Translations under genes and position numbers: made by a program
Origin: Spirobacillus cienkowskii
GTDB lineage: Bacteria > Bdellovibrionota_B > Oligoflexia > Silvanigrellales > Silvanigrellaceae
Length of the DNA stretch: 62,572 nt
Direction: 5' to 3'
NCBI GenBank assembly: GCA_003339605.1
Contig: QOVW01000062.1
Span: 1-62,572 of the forward strand
The notes under the pieces: generated by a model
The model's database searches: none
What the model was told of the DNA's origin: nothing
What the model saw: the letters and a program-made list of their open reading frames with translations, nothing else
Shown here: one piece after another, positions 1 through 7,960 of the stretch
Layout: every line of letters starts with the position of its first letter
Numbering within the stretch: the stretch's first letter is position 1

Positions 1-309
1 GCTAAAAACAAAAAAGTGTTCGAGGAACTCGCCATGCAAGATAGATTATTTGAACAAGCAAAAGAAACTTTGTACTTTTTGAGTCATCACCCCGAAGAAC
101 TAGCGGCATACACCCAACGTTTAAAATATCTGTTAGATACCGCTTCTCGACTTGATGATGCCAGAACTGAAGGTAAAGCTGAGGGCATTCAAATAGGTGA
201 GCATAAAAAAGCGCTTGAAACAGCAAAAAAATTAAAAGCCAGAGACTTCTCAATGATAGATATTATAGATATGACTGGTCTCTCTCCAGAAGAAGTGGAA
301 AATCTTTAA
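1..309 (+). CDS. Rpn/PD-(D/E)XK-family nuclease (transposase-like), C-terminal part
   Basis: The reading frame is open to the first base of the window, so this is the 3' end of a longer gene; the catalytic nuclease domain lies outside. The visible part has the tail typical of Rpn (recombination-promoting nuclease) / PD-(D/E)XK transposase-family proteins. It holds a helical stretch with a YLLDTAS block, then a charged EGKAEGIQIGEHKKA segment, and ends in a small helix-turn-helix-like block, DIIDMTGLSPEEVENL. These proteins are linked to recombination and are often multicopy. Family assignment rests on the tail alone. Its stop is about 275 bp from the 3' end of tRNA-Asp. Confidence 0.7.
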   Translation, partial: AKNKKVFEELAMQDRLFEQAKETLYFLSHHPEELAAYTQRLKYLLDTASRLDDARTEGKAEGIQIGEHKKALETAKKLKARDFSMIDIIDMTGLSPEEVENL

Positions 310-540
310 TTATTGGAAGCGCTGGGCGCAAAGCCGCTGTGCTTCTGGTTTCATTATGACTGCTCGTTTTCCATTGCTGTACCAAACGTCTTACTCTTCG
401 CTCCAACTACTTAGCTGCGGTAGCCCCATGGTCAGGTAATCAATAGTGACTACACAACAATTAGAAAAAAATTAATCGATAAGGCATTAACTCGTACATA
501 AGAACAAGAATGCAGCCTTGTTTTGTTAAATATAAAATAA
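310..540. other. Intergenic region between Rpn-like gene and tRNA-Asp
   Basis: No convincing reading frame or RNA gene was found here. The first part (about 310-430) looks less AT-rich than most intergenic DNA in this window, and an imperfect stem can be drawn near 314-348. This may be the trailing end of the Rpn element, but no terminal repeat was recognised. Confidence 0.4.
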
Positions 541-586
541 GCCACAAAAAAAGCCGTTATCAAACGATAACGGCTTTTTTTGTGGC
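541..586 (-). terminator. 21-bp perfect palindrome, terminator of tRNA-Asp
   Basis: Bases 541-561 are the exact reverse complement of 566-586, with a 4-base AAAC loop. The core AGCCGTTATC/GATAACGGCT stem is flanked by A-runs and T-runs, as in an intrinsic terminator working in both directions. The outer GCCAC/GTGGC arm runs into the tRNA and includes its encoded CCA end (583-585). Confidence 0.85.
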
Positions 587-659
587 GGGATGGACGGGAC
601 TTGAACCCGCGACCTCCGGCGTGACAGGCCAGCGTTGTAACCAACTCTACTACCACCCC
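583..659 (-). tRNA. tRNA-Asp (anticodon GTC)
   Basis: A 77-nt cloverleaf on the minus strand. The acceptor arm is GGGGTGG paired with CCATCCC, with one G-T wobble. The anticodon loop is CTGTCAC on a five-base-pair stem, giving GTC (Asp). The T arm is GCGGG-TTCAAGT-CCCGT, the discriminator base is G, and CCA is encoded. The D stem has one mismatch. Confidence 0.95.
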
Positions 660-750
660 ACTTGTGAAAAGATGTATGCCAGAGAAGAACTCTGATTGCA
701 AGCGATTATACAAAAAAATTTTAAACCAGAATATTTATTATTAATATCAA

Positions 751-1095
751 TTATTTAAATAGAGCAGGGACGCCTCCCAAAAGAACAATCAAACCAAAAA
801 CAATACCCCCTATCGCAAACGCATAAAAAAGACCTGTCAGTATAAAGAACTTGATATTTGGTTTTTTTAATGGTTTTTCAGAGGTTTTTACGACACTACG
901 CGTTGTAAAACGTGTGTTCTGAGGCTGCTTAAGATTTCTCGCCAGAGAATCCTGCCCCATTCTCGCCGAAAACAGTTTTGTTTTTTTGTTTTCGGCTTTT
1001 AGCCTATGTTCGCTAATTTGGATAACTTTTCCGCCTGAATTATGCTCACTCGTTCTAAAGCGTAATGAACCCGACTGGAATAAGTTTCTTACCAT
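751..1095 (-). CDS. Small membrane protein of unknown function
   Basis: I do not recognise this 114-residue protein. The start chosen is the ATG at 1095 because GAGGAGG lies 8 bases upstream; a longer frame to 1146 has no comparable site. The first two thirds are basic and polar (many Arg, Lys, Ser, Gln) and probably cytoplasmic. The last ~30 residues form one hydrophobic segment (FILTGLFYAFAIGGIVFGL) ending in PALFK, suggesting a tail-anchored or single-pass inner-membrane protein. It lies downstream of prfC on the same strand, about 125 bases away. No catalytic motif is visible. Confidence 0.6.
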   Translation of the reverse strand: MVRNLFQSGSLRFRTSEHNSGGKVIQISEHRLKAENKKTKLFSARMGQDSLARNLKQPQNTRFTTRSVVKTSEKPLKKPNIKFFILTGLFYAFAIGGIVFGLIVLLGGVPALFK

Positions 1096-1221
1096 AATTT
1101 TAACCTCCTCATAACGAGAAGAAATTTGTGAGAATCTTATGTTCAAATATTATACTTTATATTAAGTAAGAATCCAATGGTATCGACAAACATTTATACA
1201 GCTTTTTTGTGACAAAAAAAT

Positions 1222-2868
1222 TTATGGCTCAAATACACTTGTCGCCATATCCATCATGTTGCCATGCAAACTGGAATTGCTTGAAAATAATCTTATATAT
1301 GGGCATTTTTCTTGAAAGTAAGATAATGAGAAGTCATTTTTAAATAAAAACAAATAACATCCCTGCATGTCCCTTACTGACACAACATCCGTTTGCTCTT
1401 TAGCCCGAGCAATATCATCAATAGAAGCATTGGTCCAACGCGCATGCTTAAAAGACAAATTTTCTAAGCTACATTCCACATTATATTCATTTTTTAGGCG
1501 AAAGAGGAGAACATCAAACTGCAAAACACCCACTGCCGCTAAAATTGGATCACTGGCTGCGCGACTTTCATCAACAAACATTTGCACAGTCCCTTCTTGG
1601 CACAACTGCACCAAACCCTTTAGCAACTGTTTTCGCTTTAATGCAGAGGTTGTTCTAACAACAGCAAAGTTTTCGGGAGCAAAGGCGGGAATCCCTTCAA
1701 AAACAAAATCGCCATTTTCAACAAGAGAATCACCAATTGCAAAAATTCCGGGGTCGTATATCCCTACCACATCACCTGCATACGCCTTTTCTAACGTACT
1801 TCTATCCTGCGCAAAAAACTGCTGGGGGTGAGTAAGTCGAATTTCACGATTAAGACGAGGTACTTTTACATTTAACCCAACCTCATAAGCTCCACTCACT
1901 ATACGTAAAAAAGCAATACGATCCCTATGTTTTGGATCCATATTGGCTTGGATTTTAAATATAAACCCACTAAATTGGGTAGAAAAAGGATCAATTTTTC
2001 CTTCGCTACTTCCTTTAGAAGATGGAGGAGGCGACATGTCTAAAAACTTTTCAAGAAATAAACGCACTCCAAAATTTGTCATTGCTGCCCCAAAAAACAC
2101 GGGAGACAATTGACCTTTTAAAAATTTCTCGTGCGAAAACGCGTCTCCTGCCATCTCAACCATTTCTAGGCCATCAAGTGCTCCCGATAATAAATCAGCG
2201 GGGACGCATTGTTCAATTTGCACTTTATCAGACAGAGGAATAATTTTTGCCACAGTTTCTGTTGTGGTATTTCTCCCTTCAAAAAAATGCAAACATTTCG
2301 ATTCGCGTTCAATAATGCCTTTAAACCTTTCACCCGAAGAAACTGGCCAATTCATAGGATACGTTGCAATATTTAAAACGCTTTCTATTTCATGCATGAG
2401 ATCAAGGGGATCTTGCGACTCTCTATCCAGTTTATTGACAAAAGTAAAAATAGGAATGCCACGCAACTTACAAACCTCAAACAGCTTAATGGTTTGCGCT
2501 TCTACACCTTTTGCAGCATCTATAAGCATAATTGCAGCATCTGCCGCAGCAAGAGTTCTATAAGTATCTTCAGAAAAATCTTGATGCCCGGGAGTATCCA
2601 ACAAATTACATACAACATTTCTATATTCAAAATTCATCACGCTTGTGGACACAGAAATACCGCGTTGCTTTTCGAGCTCCATCCAGTCAGAGGTTGCAAA
2701 TTTTTTTGATTTTTTTGCTTTAACCGAACCTGCCAAACGAATTGCGCCACCTAAAAGTAGCAACTTTTCGGTCATGGTTGTTTTTCCTGCATCAGGATGT
2801 GAGATAATGGCAAACGTTCTTCTTCTGTTTACTTCATTGTTTAGAGTATGTTTGTCAATGGAAGACAT
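1222..2868 (-). CDS. prfC: Peptide chain release factor 3 (RF3)
   Basis: RF3 is a ribosome-dependent GTPase that removes RF1/RF2 from the ribosome after peptide release. The protein is 548 residues, close to the usual ~530. The GTPase motifs are clear: P-loop SHPDAGKTT near residue 23, DTPGHQDFSEDTYR near 92 and NKLDRE near 147. EF-G-like domain II and the RF3 C-terminal domain follow. RF1 (prfA) is also in this window at 47 kb, in a separate operon. The family assignment is firm. Confidence 0.96.
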   Translation of the reverse strand: MSSIDKHTLNNEVNRRRTFAIISHPDAGKTTMTEKLLLLGGAIRLAGSVKAKKSKKFATSDWMELEKQRGISVSTSVMNFEYRNVVCNLLDTPGHQDFSEDTYRTLAAADAAIMLIDAAKGVEAQTIKLFEVCKLRGIPIFTFVNKLDRESQDPLDLMHEIESVLNIATYPMNWPVSSGERFKGIIERESKCLHFFEGRNTTTETVAKIIPLSDKVQIEQCVPADLLSGALDGLEMVEMAGDAFSHEKFLKGQLSPVFFGAAMTNFGVRLFLEKFLDMSPPPSSKGSSEGKIDPFSTQFSGFIFKIQANMDPKHRDRIAFLRIVSGAYEVGLNVKVPRLNREIRLTHPQQFFAQDRSTLEKAYAGDVVGIYDPGIFAIGDSLVENGDFVFEGIPAFAPENFAVVRTTSALKRKQLLKGLVQLCQEGTVQMFVDESRAASDPILAAVGVLQFDVLLFRLKNEYNVECSLENLSFKHARWTNASIDDIARAKEQTDVVSVRDMQGCYLFLFKNDFSLSYFQEKCPYIRLFSSNSSLHGNMMDMATSVFEP

Positions 2869-3002
2869 GGGTTTCTCCTATGGGACACTAAAAGACTGCT
2901 TTTTGCTAGCACAATTTTGACACTATGGGAATTTCAGAGTTACAAGATTGCTAGGATACTTGAGCACAGGTGAGTCACTTCATGCACCGAGAGGCATTTT
3001 TT

Positions 3003-4403
3003 ATGAATCAAGTAAGTTTACTACAGCTTAGGGAAGTTGCAGATCAAATGATCATGCTTGCTAGCACCTTCCAAATAAAACCACACTATCTTCGTGCAAA
3101 ACAAATTCGTCAAGCAGATAAATCACTGATTATGGTTGACGCTTTTTTTTCGAGAAATCTTAGTATTGAAGCAAAACAATGGCTAGAATCATTAAATGGA
3201 CTTAGCGTATTGCGTAAAAAGCTCGCTTCACTAGAAGAAAAACAACGAGAAATTGATGAGCTCGAAACCAGATTAAATACTTTACAATCCATAATCCAAA
3301 TTTGGTGTTCTTTAGAAGAGCCCGATAAGCAAAAAATAATTCAAAATGCGAAAAGAGCACAAGAGTTTATTCAAAATAACTTAGAAAAAACAGAAGCTCA
3401 CATTATTCACCGTTACAACAGATTCTCTGCCCTAAAAGATTTAACGCCTTATGCCGACAACGCAAGTTATCTATGCGAAGCTGTTTTTCACTACGAAAAT
3501 CGCGAAAAATATGAGTCAAACATCGAAAAAGTAGAACAAAAAATACTCAATGCCAAAGAAAGACTAAAAACAGTCAACAGAGGTTTTTGGTTGGCGGTTA
3601 TTTTTTGTTTATTTGTTGTCACAATTCCTATTTGCTTTTTATTTGTAATTAGCCTTTGGAAACGCAAAAAAGAAATAGAAAATCAAATTGCCAACAGCGA
3701 AGAAACTTTACGCCGTGAAAATAAAAGACTTGTTGCAGCCGAAGAAGGAGCGATTGTCGCACAAGACATCAGATCGCACCTAGGCGATATGTCTCTTGAG
3801 CAAATTAGAAATACTCTGGCAGAAGTTAGAGATCTCCGTGCCGAATTTCAAGGTCCAGAAAGAACCACAAGCACAACAGCAATTTTGCTGAGTTTTATTG
3901 ATTTACATCGCATCAAGCTTTCAGAGTTATTTGGAGAAATTCCAGAAAATCCCGTTAAAGTCTTTAAATGGTTTTACGAGCATGTTTCTAGATGCCAAAA
4001 CACAGAACAAACAATTCAAAAATTAATGGAAAAAAAACAAGAAGTTTTACAGCAACAAAAGCAAATTACCAAAGGATATTCGAAAGAAATTTTGATTAAT
4101 AGTATAAAAAAATTAGATTTTGTTTTAAATTCAACCATGAAGTTTACTTTTGACACAGAAAATAAAGCTCATTTTGCAGACATTTGCACAAAAATACCTC
4201 CTATTCTTGCGCAAATCCGAGAAGTTTTATTTTTTGTGAGCAGGAGTCATCCAATTGACGCCCAATATTGGGAAATGTTGCGCCTTAAAATTCAGGGATT
4301 TTCAAATATAATGTCTTTGTGTGTCTTAGATGCAGAAATTGCAAATTACGACCTTGAGCTTGTAAATGCTAAGCCTATTGAAGCAAAGAAAGGTAACGCA
4401 TGA
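3003..4403 (+). CDS. Coiled-coil membrane protein, first gene of an unknown four-gene operon
   Basis: An unrecognised 466-residue protein. I chose the ATG at 3003 because GAGAGG sits 8 bases upstream; an in-frame GTG at 2970 has no clear site. It is strongly helical. There are heptad-like Lys/Glu/Leu stretches around residues 70-110 and 160-190, then one transmembrane segment near 194-216 (FWLAVIFCLFVVTIPICFLF). A second charged coiled-coil stretch follows (KRKKEIENQIANSEETL), then a long helical C-terminal domain. There is no signal peptide at the N-terminus. It overlaps the next gene in an ATGA, so the two are probably translationally coupled. A structural or scaffold role is possible, but no function is assigned. 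Confidence 0.75.
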   Translation: MNQVSLLQLREVADQMIMLASTFQIKPHYLRAKQIRQADKSLIMVDAFFSRNLSIEAKQWLESLNGLSVLRKKLASLEEKQREIDELETRLNTLQSIIQIWCSLEEPDKQKIIQNAKRAQEFIQNNLEKTEAHIIHRYNRFSALKDLTPYADNASYLCEAVFHYENREKYESNIEKVEQKILNAKERLKTVNRGFWLAVIFCLFVVTIPICFLFVISLWKRKKEIENQIANSEETLRRENKRLVAAEEGAIVAQDIRSHLGDMSLEQIRNTLAEVRDLRAEFQGPERTTSTTAILLSFIDLHRIKLSELFGEIPENPVKVFKWFYEHVSRCQNTEQTIQKLMEKKQEVLQQQKQITKGYSKEILINSIKKLDFVLNSTMKFTFDTENKAHFADICTKIPPILAQIREVLFFVSRSHPIDAQYWEMLRLKIQGFSNIMSLCVLDAEIANYDLELVNAKPIEAKKGNA

Positions 4404-5092
4404 GTAAATTTCTAAAATGGCTCTGTATATCCCAAATTTTATGTATACAAAGTTTTGCTTTTGCAGAAAGTGAAGAAAATAAAATTAGTTTTGATTTTAC
4501 TAAAATGTCTATTTCTGCTTTTGGTGTTTTTAACGTAACACAAGACATTAAAGGGGATAGTGTTGCCGCAGAAGTCAACGCACGCAAAAATGCATTATCA
4601 AACATTTCTAATTACTTTAAAAATACTTGCAATAAAATTGAAAAAAACCAACTTGGCACTAAACCAGAATGGGAAAATCTTTTTCGTTCGCAAGGCAGTG
4701 AAATTTATGCAAACGGATTTGTAAAAGTTTCACTTGCAGCCCCATACCGCGACGTATTAAAAACACCAAATAGTGCAAAAAAGAAACCAGTAACAACAGA
4801 AGATGGTAAAAAAATTGCTTTTTCTATGCATTTAACGCTTCCAGGTAATGCAGTACAATGTGGCGCCATTATTCTTGATACAGGAAACAATAAAAAGGTT
4901 TTGGTTTCACCTGCAAAAGTAGTGTCCTCATCAATTGGCCTGACTCTCGTAAAGCTCGCTTTTGATGGCAAATCAGAATTAAAGCCAGCAACACCAGAAG
5001 ATGCCGCAATTTTACAAAACTCAACACTTGCAAAGGATCCTTATGTACCTGCTAGTGTTATTCCTATTGTCGTTGTTATTCCTGAACAATAG
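4400..5092 (+). CDS. Exported protein of unknown function (second gene of the operon)
   Basis: A 230-residue protein with a clear Sec signal peptide (FLKWLCISQILCIQSFAFA) and likely cleavage after AFA near residue 22, so probably periplasmic. The mature part is mixed alpha/beta. It includes an EVNARKNALSNISNYF helix, the kind of Ala/Asn-rich helix also seen in LPP20-like lipoproteins, but the resemblance is weak. Two cysteines are present in the mature chain (near 72 and 155). It overlaps the upstream gene by 4 bases and the downstream gene by 50 bases. No homologue recognised. Confidence 0.75.
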   Translation: MSKFLKWLCISQILCIQSFAFAESEENKISFDFTKMSISAFGVFNVTQDIKGDSVAAEVNARKNALSNISNYFKNTCNKIEKNQLGTKPEWENLFRSQGSEIYANGFVKVSLAAPYRDVLKTPNSAKKKPVTTEDGKKIAFSMHLTLPGNAVQCGAIILDTGNNKKVLVSPAKVVSSSIGLTLVKLAFDGKSELKPATPEDAAILQNSTLAKDPYVPASVIPIVVVIPEQ

Positions 5093-5813
5093 TTTTGCAA
5101 TTAGCGACAAATCCAATACAAACAACTCTTTTCAAATTCAAGAAAAAATTCCTTTTATTGTGTTTGTATGTGAATACTGTAATACAAAACAACAAAAAAT
5201 TTCAAATAATTACAATAAAAACTTTGTACAAAAATTAAAAAAATTTGAACTTTATCACGATCGCAACTGGTCAAAAGAAACACAAAATGTAATTAAAAAA
5301 CAGCAAGATAGCGAATATCAAGTACTGGGTACTAAAAGCTGGCCTCCTCAAATCCCTTTTGCAATTTCACCATTAAGCAAAGAAAATGGGTTACTTGTAT
5401 TTGTTAACTATCCAAAAGAACAAGGTTCAGCACAACCAATAGAAACTAAAAAATATATATTATTTTACAAAAAACAGGTCATTATTGGAGAAAGTGAGGA
5501 CGTTGTTCTCGAAAGCTTAACCAACAACCTACCAAAACTAAGTAATAAAATGGGTGTAAAGTTCTTTATTGCTAAAGACATTTCTGGCAATGAAATACCT
5601 GCCCTAGAAAATGTAATAAAAAACTTTACAGCAAACAAAAATTCGATAATGATTCCTTACGAAGTGACTAAAGGTGGTGTCTATTATCGTAGTGATATCA
5701 ACGTATCAAAGATCATGCATACCATAAAACAAGTAAACCAAAATGTCCCTAATCTATCTGCCAAAATAGCTAGTGGAACAATCGATGTAATAGAAGTAAC
5801 AAAATCAAAATGA
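5043..5813 (+). CDS. Exported protein with CxxC motif (third gene of the operon)
   Basis: An unrecognised 256-residue protein. The start at 5043 is chosen because AAGGA lies just upstream and because the protein then begins with a compact signal peptide (MYLLVLFLLSLLFLNNSFA). The earlier ATG at 5001 would bury that signal behind 14 polar residues. The mature protein has an early CEYC motif near residue 40, which could bind metal or form a disulfide, then a Lys/Asn-rich domain. Its first 50 bases lie inside the 3' end of the preceding gene in another frame. The stop overlaps the next start (ATGA). Confidence 0.72.
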   Translation: MYLLVLFLLSLLFLNNSFAISDKSNTNNSFQIQEKIPFIVFVCEYCNTKQQKISNNYNKNFVQKLKKFELYHDRNWSKETQNVIKKQQDSEYQVLGTKSWPPQIPFAISPLSKENGLLVFVNYPKEQGSAQPIETKKYILFYKKQVIIGESEDVVLESLTNNLPKLSNKMGVKFFIAKDISGNEIPALENVIKNFTANKNSIMIPYEVTKGGVYYRSDINVSKIMHTIKQVNQNVPNLSAKIASGTIDVIEVTKSK

Positions 5814-6298
5814 ACAGCTTGGAACAAATATTTAAACTTTCGCTCTATGCATACATTAATTATTTAAATCTAAAATCAAACCACATTAAGCAATTAAACG
5901 AGAAAGAATTTTATAATATAATTATAAATAATTTTAATAAATATGATGATTTTTTTAATAACACAAAAATATGCCCTCAATTGATAAATACTTTTTTATC
6001 ACAAACACAAATACTGTGTGAATATGAAGCAATGACTTTTATGCCTGACGATATTATTGATGAATATAATGATACTAAATTAAATATTGAAAAAACAATT
6101 GATAAAATTATTTATGAAATTTCATTACAAAAACACTTAAAGCAAGAAAACTTAAATTTGCTAGATAGACGATTATTTATAGGATTCGTCAACACTTTTA
6201 AAGAATGGACTGAAGATATTAAATTTTTTAAAAATAATGATAATGATAAATTTTTACTTTTACAAGAATCACCATTAATCTCATTGTGTCTATTCTAA
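5810..6298 (+). CDS. Cytoplasmic helical protein of unknown function (fourth gene of the operon)
   Basis: A 162-residue acidic, helix-rich protein with no signal peptide or membrane segment. It is rich in Asn, Asp, Leu and Ile (for example DDIIDEYNDTKLNIEKTIDKI). The start codon overlaps the stop of the upstream exported protein, indicating coupled translation with the envelope genes. rsmE follows 22 bases later. No family recognised. It may be a cytoplasmic partner of the membrane and periplasmic proteins encoded upstream, but that is inference from position only. Confidence 0.65.
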   Translation: MNSLEQIFKLSLYAYINYLNLKSNHIKQLNEKEFYNIIINNFNKYDDFFNNTKICPQLINTFLSQTQILCEYEAMTFMPDDIIDEYNDTKLNIEKTIDKIIYEISLQKHLKQENLNLLDRRLFIGFVNTFKEWTEDIKFFKNNDNDKFLLLQESPLISLCLF

Positions 6299-6320
6299 AA
6301 TTAATGCAGGTAAAAATAAA

Positions 6321-7097
6321 ATGACAATACAAAAACAATGCTGGACAATTTTAAGCGACGAATTAAATATAGAAAGCGAAAATATTACATTAAAAGATCA
6401 AGAACACCATTACGCTTGTAATGTGTTACGACTCAAAAATAACGACTCAGTAGAAATCACAAATTGTTATGGATTAAAAGCAACAGGAATTATTGTTAAT
6501 GCTAATAAAAAAGAACTAAAAATTAAAATATTAGCAATAAATAAACACGCAGCAATCCAACCAGTAATTCACTTATGGCTAGCAATGCCAAAACTTTCAA
6601 CAGCTGAAGATGTGATTGCAATGAGCTCAGAAATGGGCGTCAGTCAAATTCATATTTTTAAAAGCGAAAAATCTTTTACAAAATCTCCTTTAAAAATGGA
6701 AAAAGCAATACAATTAAGTAGAGAGGCAACACGAATTAGTAAAAGTGCATTTGCATCTGAAATTTATTATTATGCATCTATGAATGAGTTTTATGAAAAA
6801 AATGAAGTTCAAAAAAATTCTAAGCAATTAATTTTATTTTGTGATGAAAGTCATATTTACGAAGGCAAAATACAGAATTCAATTTTAAAAATTTTGCAAA
6901 ATAATTTTACACCAGAAACAAAAGAAATATGCATTTTAATAGGACCTGAATCCAGCTTTTCAAACAAAGAGAGAGCGTTTATTTTAAACAATATTCCTTC
7001 TTTGCCTGTATCATTAGGGCCAAACCTATTAAAAGTGCCTAATGCTGTTGCAAGTGCGCTAGGAACAGTAATAAGCTTCAGAAATGATTTCAGTTAA
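6321..7097 (+). CDS. rsmE: 16S rRNA (uracil-1498 N3)-methyltransferase
   Basis: RsmE is a SPOUT-class methyltransferase that modifies U1498 of 16S rRNA. The protein is 258 residues, normal for the family. The N-terminal PUA-like part contains DQEHHYACNVLRLKNND, matching the usual HHL.VLR block. The C-terminal SAM-binding knot has LIGPESSFSNKERAF and SLGPNLLKVPNAVASAL. The last motif deviates from the usual LGxRILRxETA (R to K, ETA replaced), so substrate handling may differ. The gene ends in a TTAA shared with the stop codon of aguB on the opposite strand. Confidence 0.85.
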   Translation: MTIQKQCWTILSDELNIESENITLKDQEHHYACNVLRLKNNDSVEITNCYGLKATGIIVNANKKELKIKILAINKHAAIQPVIHLWLAMPKLSTAEDVIAMSSEMGVSQIHIFKSEKSFTKSPLKMEKAIQLSREATRISKSAFASEIYYYASMNEFYEKNEVQKNSKQLILFCDESHIYEGKIQNSILKILQNNFTPETKEICILIGPESSFSNKERAFILNNIPSLPVSLGPNLLKVPNAVASALGTVISFRNDFS

Positions 7098-7957
7098 ATC
7101 TTACCATCTAATGTTAGTAAGTTTTTATAAAACTCTGGTCTTCTGTCTCTAAAAAAGCCCATACCAGCTCTAAAAGCTTCTGTCTCACTAAAACTCAAAT
7201 CTGCATAAATAATAGTTTCAGACTCTCTATCTGCCTCGGCAATTTTATCGCCCGTATAACTGCTTACAAAAGAACTGCCATAAAAATTCATATTTTTCTC
7301 TATGCCAACCCTGTTTGCAGCGGCAACATAAACTGCATTGCTGACAGCATGGCCAATCATAGCTCTTTGCCACATGTCTTTCGTATCCAAAGAATGTGCC
7401 TCAGGAGGTTCGCTGCCAATTGCTGTAGGATAAAGTAAAAGGTTAGCTCCTTGTAACACCATACTGCGCGCGCATTCAGGAAACCACTGATCCCAACAAA
7501 TCCCCACACCAATTTTTCCATACAATGTATTCCAAACTTTAAAACCTGTATCACCTGAATTAAAGTAATACTTTTCTTGGTAACAAGGCCCGTCAGGAAT
7601 ATGAGATTTTCGATAAACCCCCATTATACTTCCATCAGCGTTAATCATAGCAAGACTATTATAATAAGCCTGACCCGATTTTTCAAAAAAACTAACTGGT
7701 AATACTACTTTTAATTTCTTTGCTAACAACTGAAAGTGCAATAAAAAAGGATGATTTTCAACTTCATTAGCTAAAGCAAATAAATGATCAAATTGCTCCT
7801 GACAAAAATAATGATACTCAAACAATTCAGGAAGAAGAATTACATGAGCCCCATTTTTTGCAGCCTTTTCTACGTATTGAGTTGCTTTCTCAATATTAGT
7901 TTGCACATGATCAGTCATTTTTATTTGAATAAGAGCAAGTTTCGTAGTTTTTTGCAT
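7094..7957 (-). CDS. aguB: N-carbamoylputrescine amidase
   Basis: A nitrilase-superfamily enzyme that hydrolyses N-carbamoylputrescine to putrescine, CO2 and ammonia. The protein is 287 residues. The catalytic triad is visible as Glu44 (LLPELFEYHYF), Lys117 (YRKSHIPDG) and Cys154 (GVGICWDQWFPE). The DQWFPEC context and the PDGPCYQEKYYF block are typical of AguB rather than other nitrilases. It starts 3 bases after aguA ends, so both form an agmatine-to-putrescine operon. The 3' end overlaps convergent rsmE by 4 bases with no terminator between them. Confidence 0.94.
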   Translation of the reverse strand: MQKTTKLALIQIKMTDHVQTNIEKATQYVEKAAKNGAHVILLPELFEYHYFCQEQFDHLFALANEVENHPFLLHFQLLAKKLKVVLPVSFFEKSGQAYYNSLAMINADGSIMGVYRKSHIPDGPCYQEKYYFNSGDTGFKVWNTLYGKIGVGICWDQWFPECARSMVLQGANLLLYPTAIGSEPPEAHSLDTKDMWQRAMIGHAVSNAVYVAAANRVGIEKNMNFYGSSFVSSYTGDKIAEADRESETIIYADLSFSETEAFRAGMGFFRDRRPEFYKNLLTLDGKI

Positions 7958-7960
7958 TAA

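Noticed and set aside
1-309. Complete small gene starting at the ATG at 34 or GTG at 16
   Set aside because: The frame is open to the window edge and the sequence is only the tail of the Rpn family, so the gene is cut by the window rather than starting inside it.
510-695. Reading frame across the tRNA-Asp region on the plus strand (61 aa)
   Set aside because: Antisense to the tRNA; contains the usual false WTGLEPATSGVTG-like translation of a tRNA complement. No ribosome site.
450-713. Reading frame across the tRNA-Asp region on the minus strand (87 aa)
   Set aside because: It reads straight through the tRNA and its terminator; the translated GGRGFKSRPSRHKKSR part is the usual false protein from tRNA sequence.
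1367-2920. Several plus-strand frames opposite prfC
   Set aside because: They lie inside a gene with strong family motifs on the other strand, overlap each other, and have no recognisable domains.
5001-5042. Earlier start for the third operon gene
   Set aside because: It would put 14 polar residues before the signal peptide; the start at 5043 has a better ribosome site.
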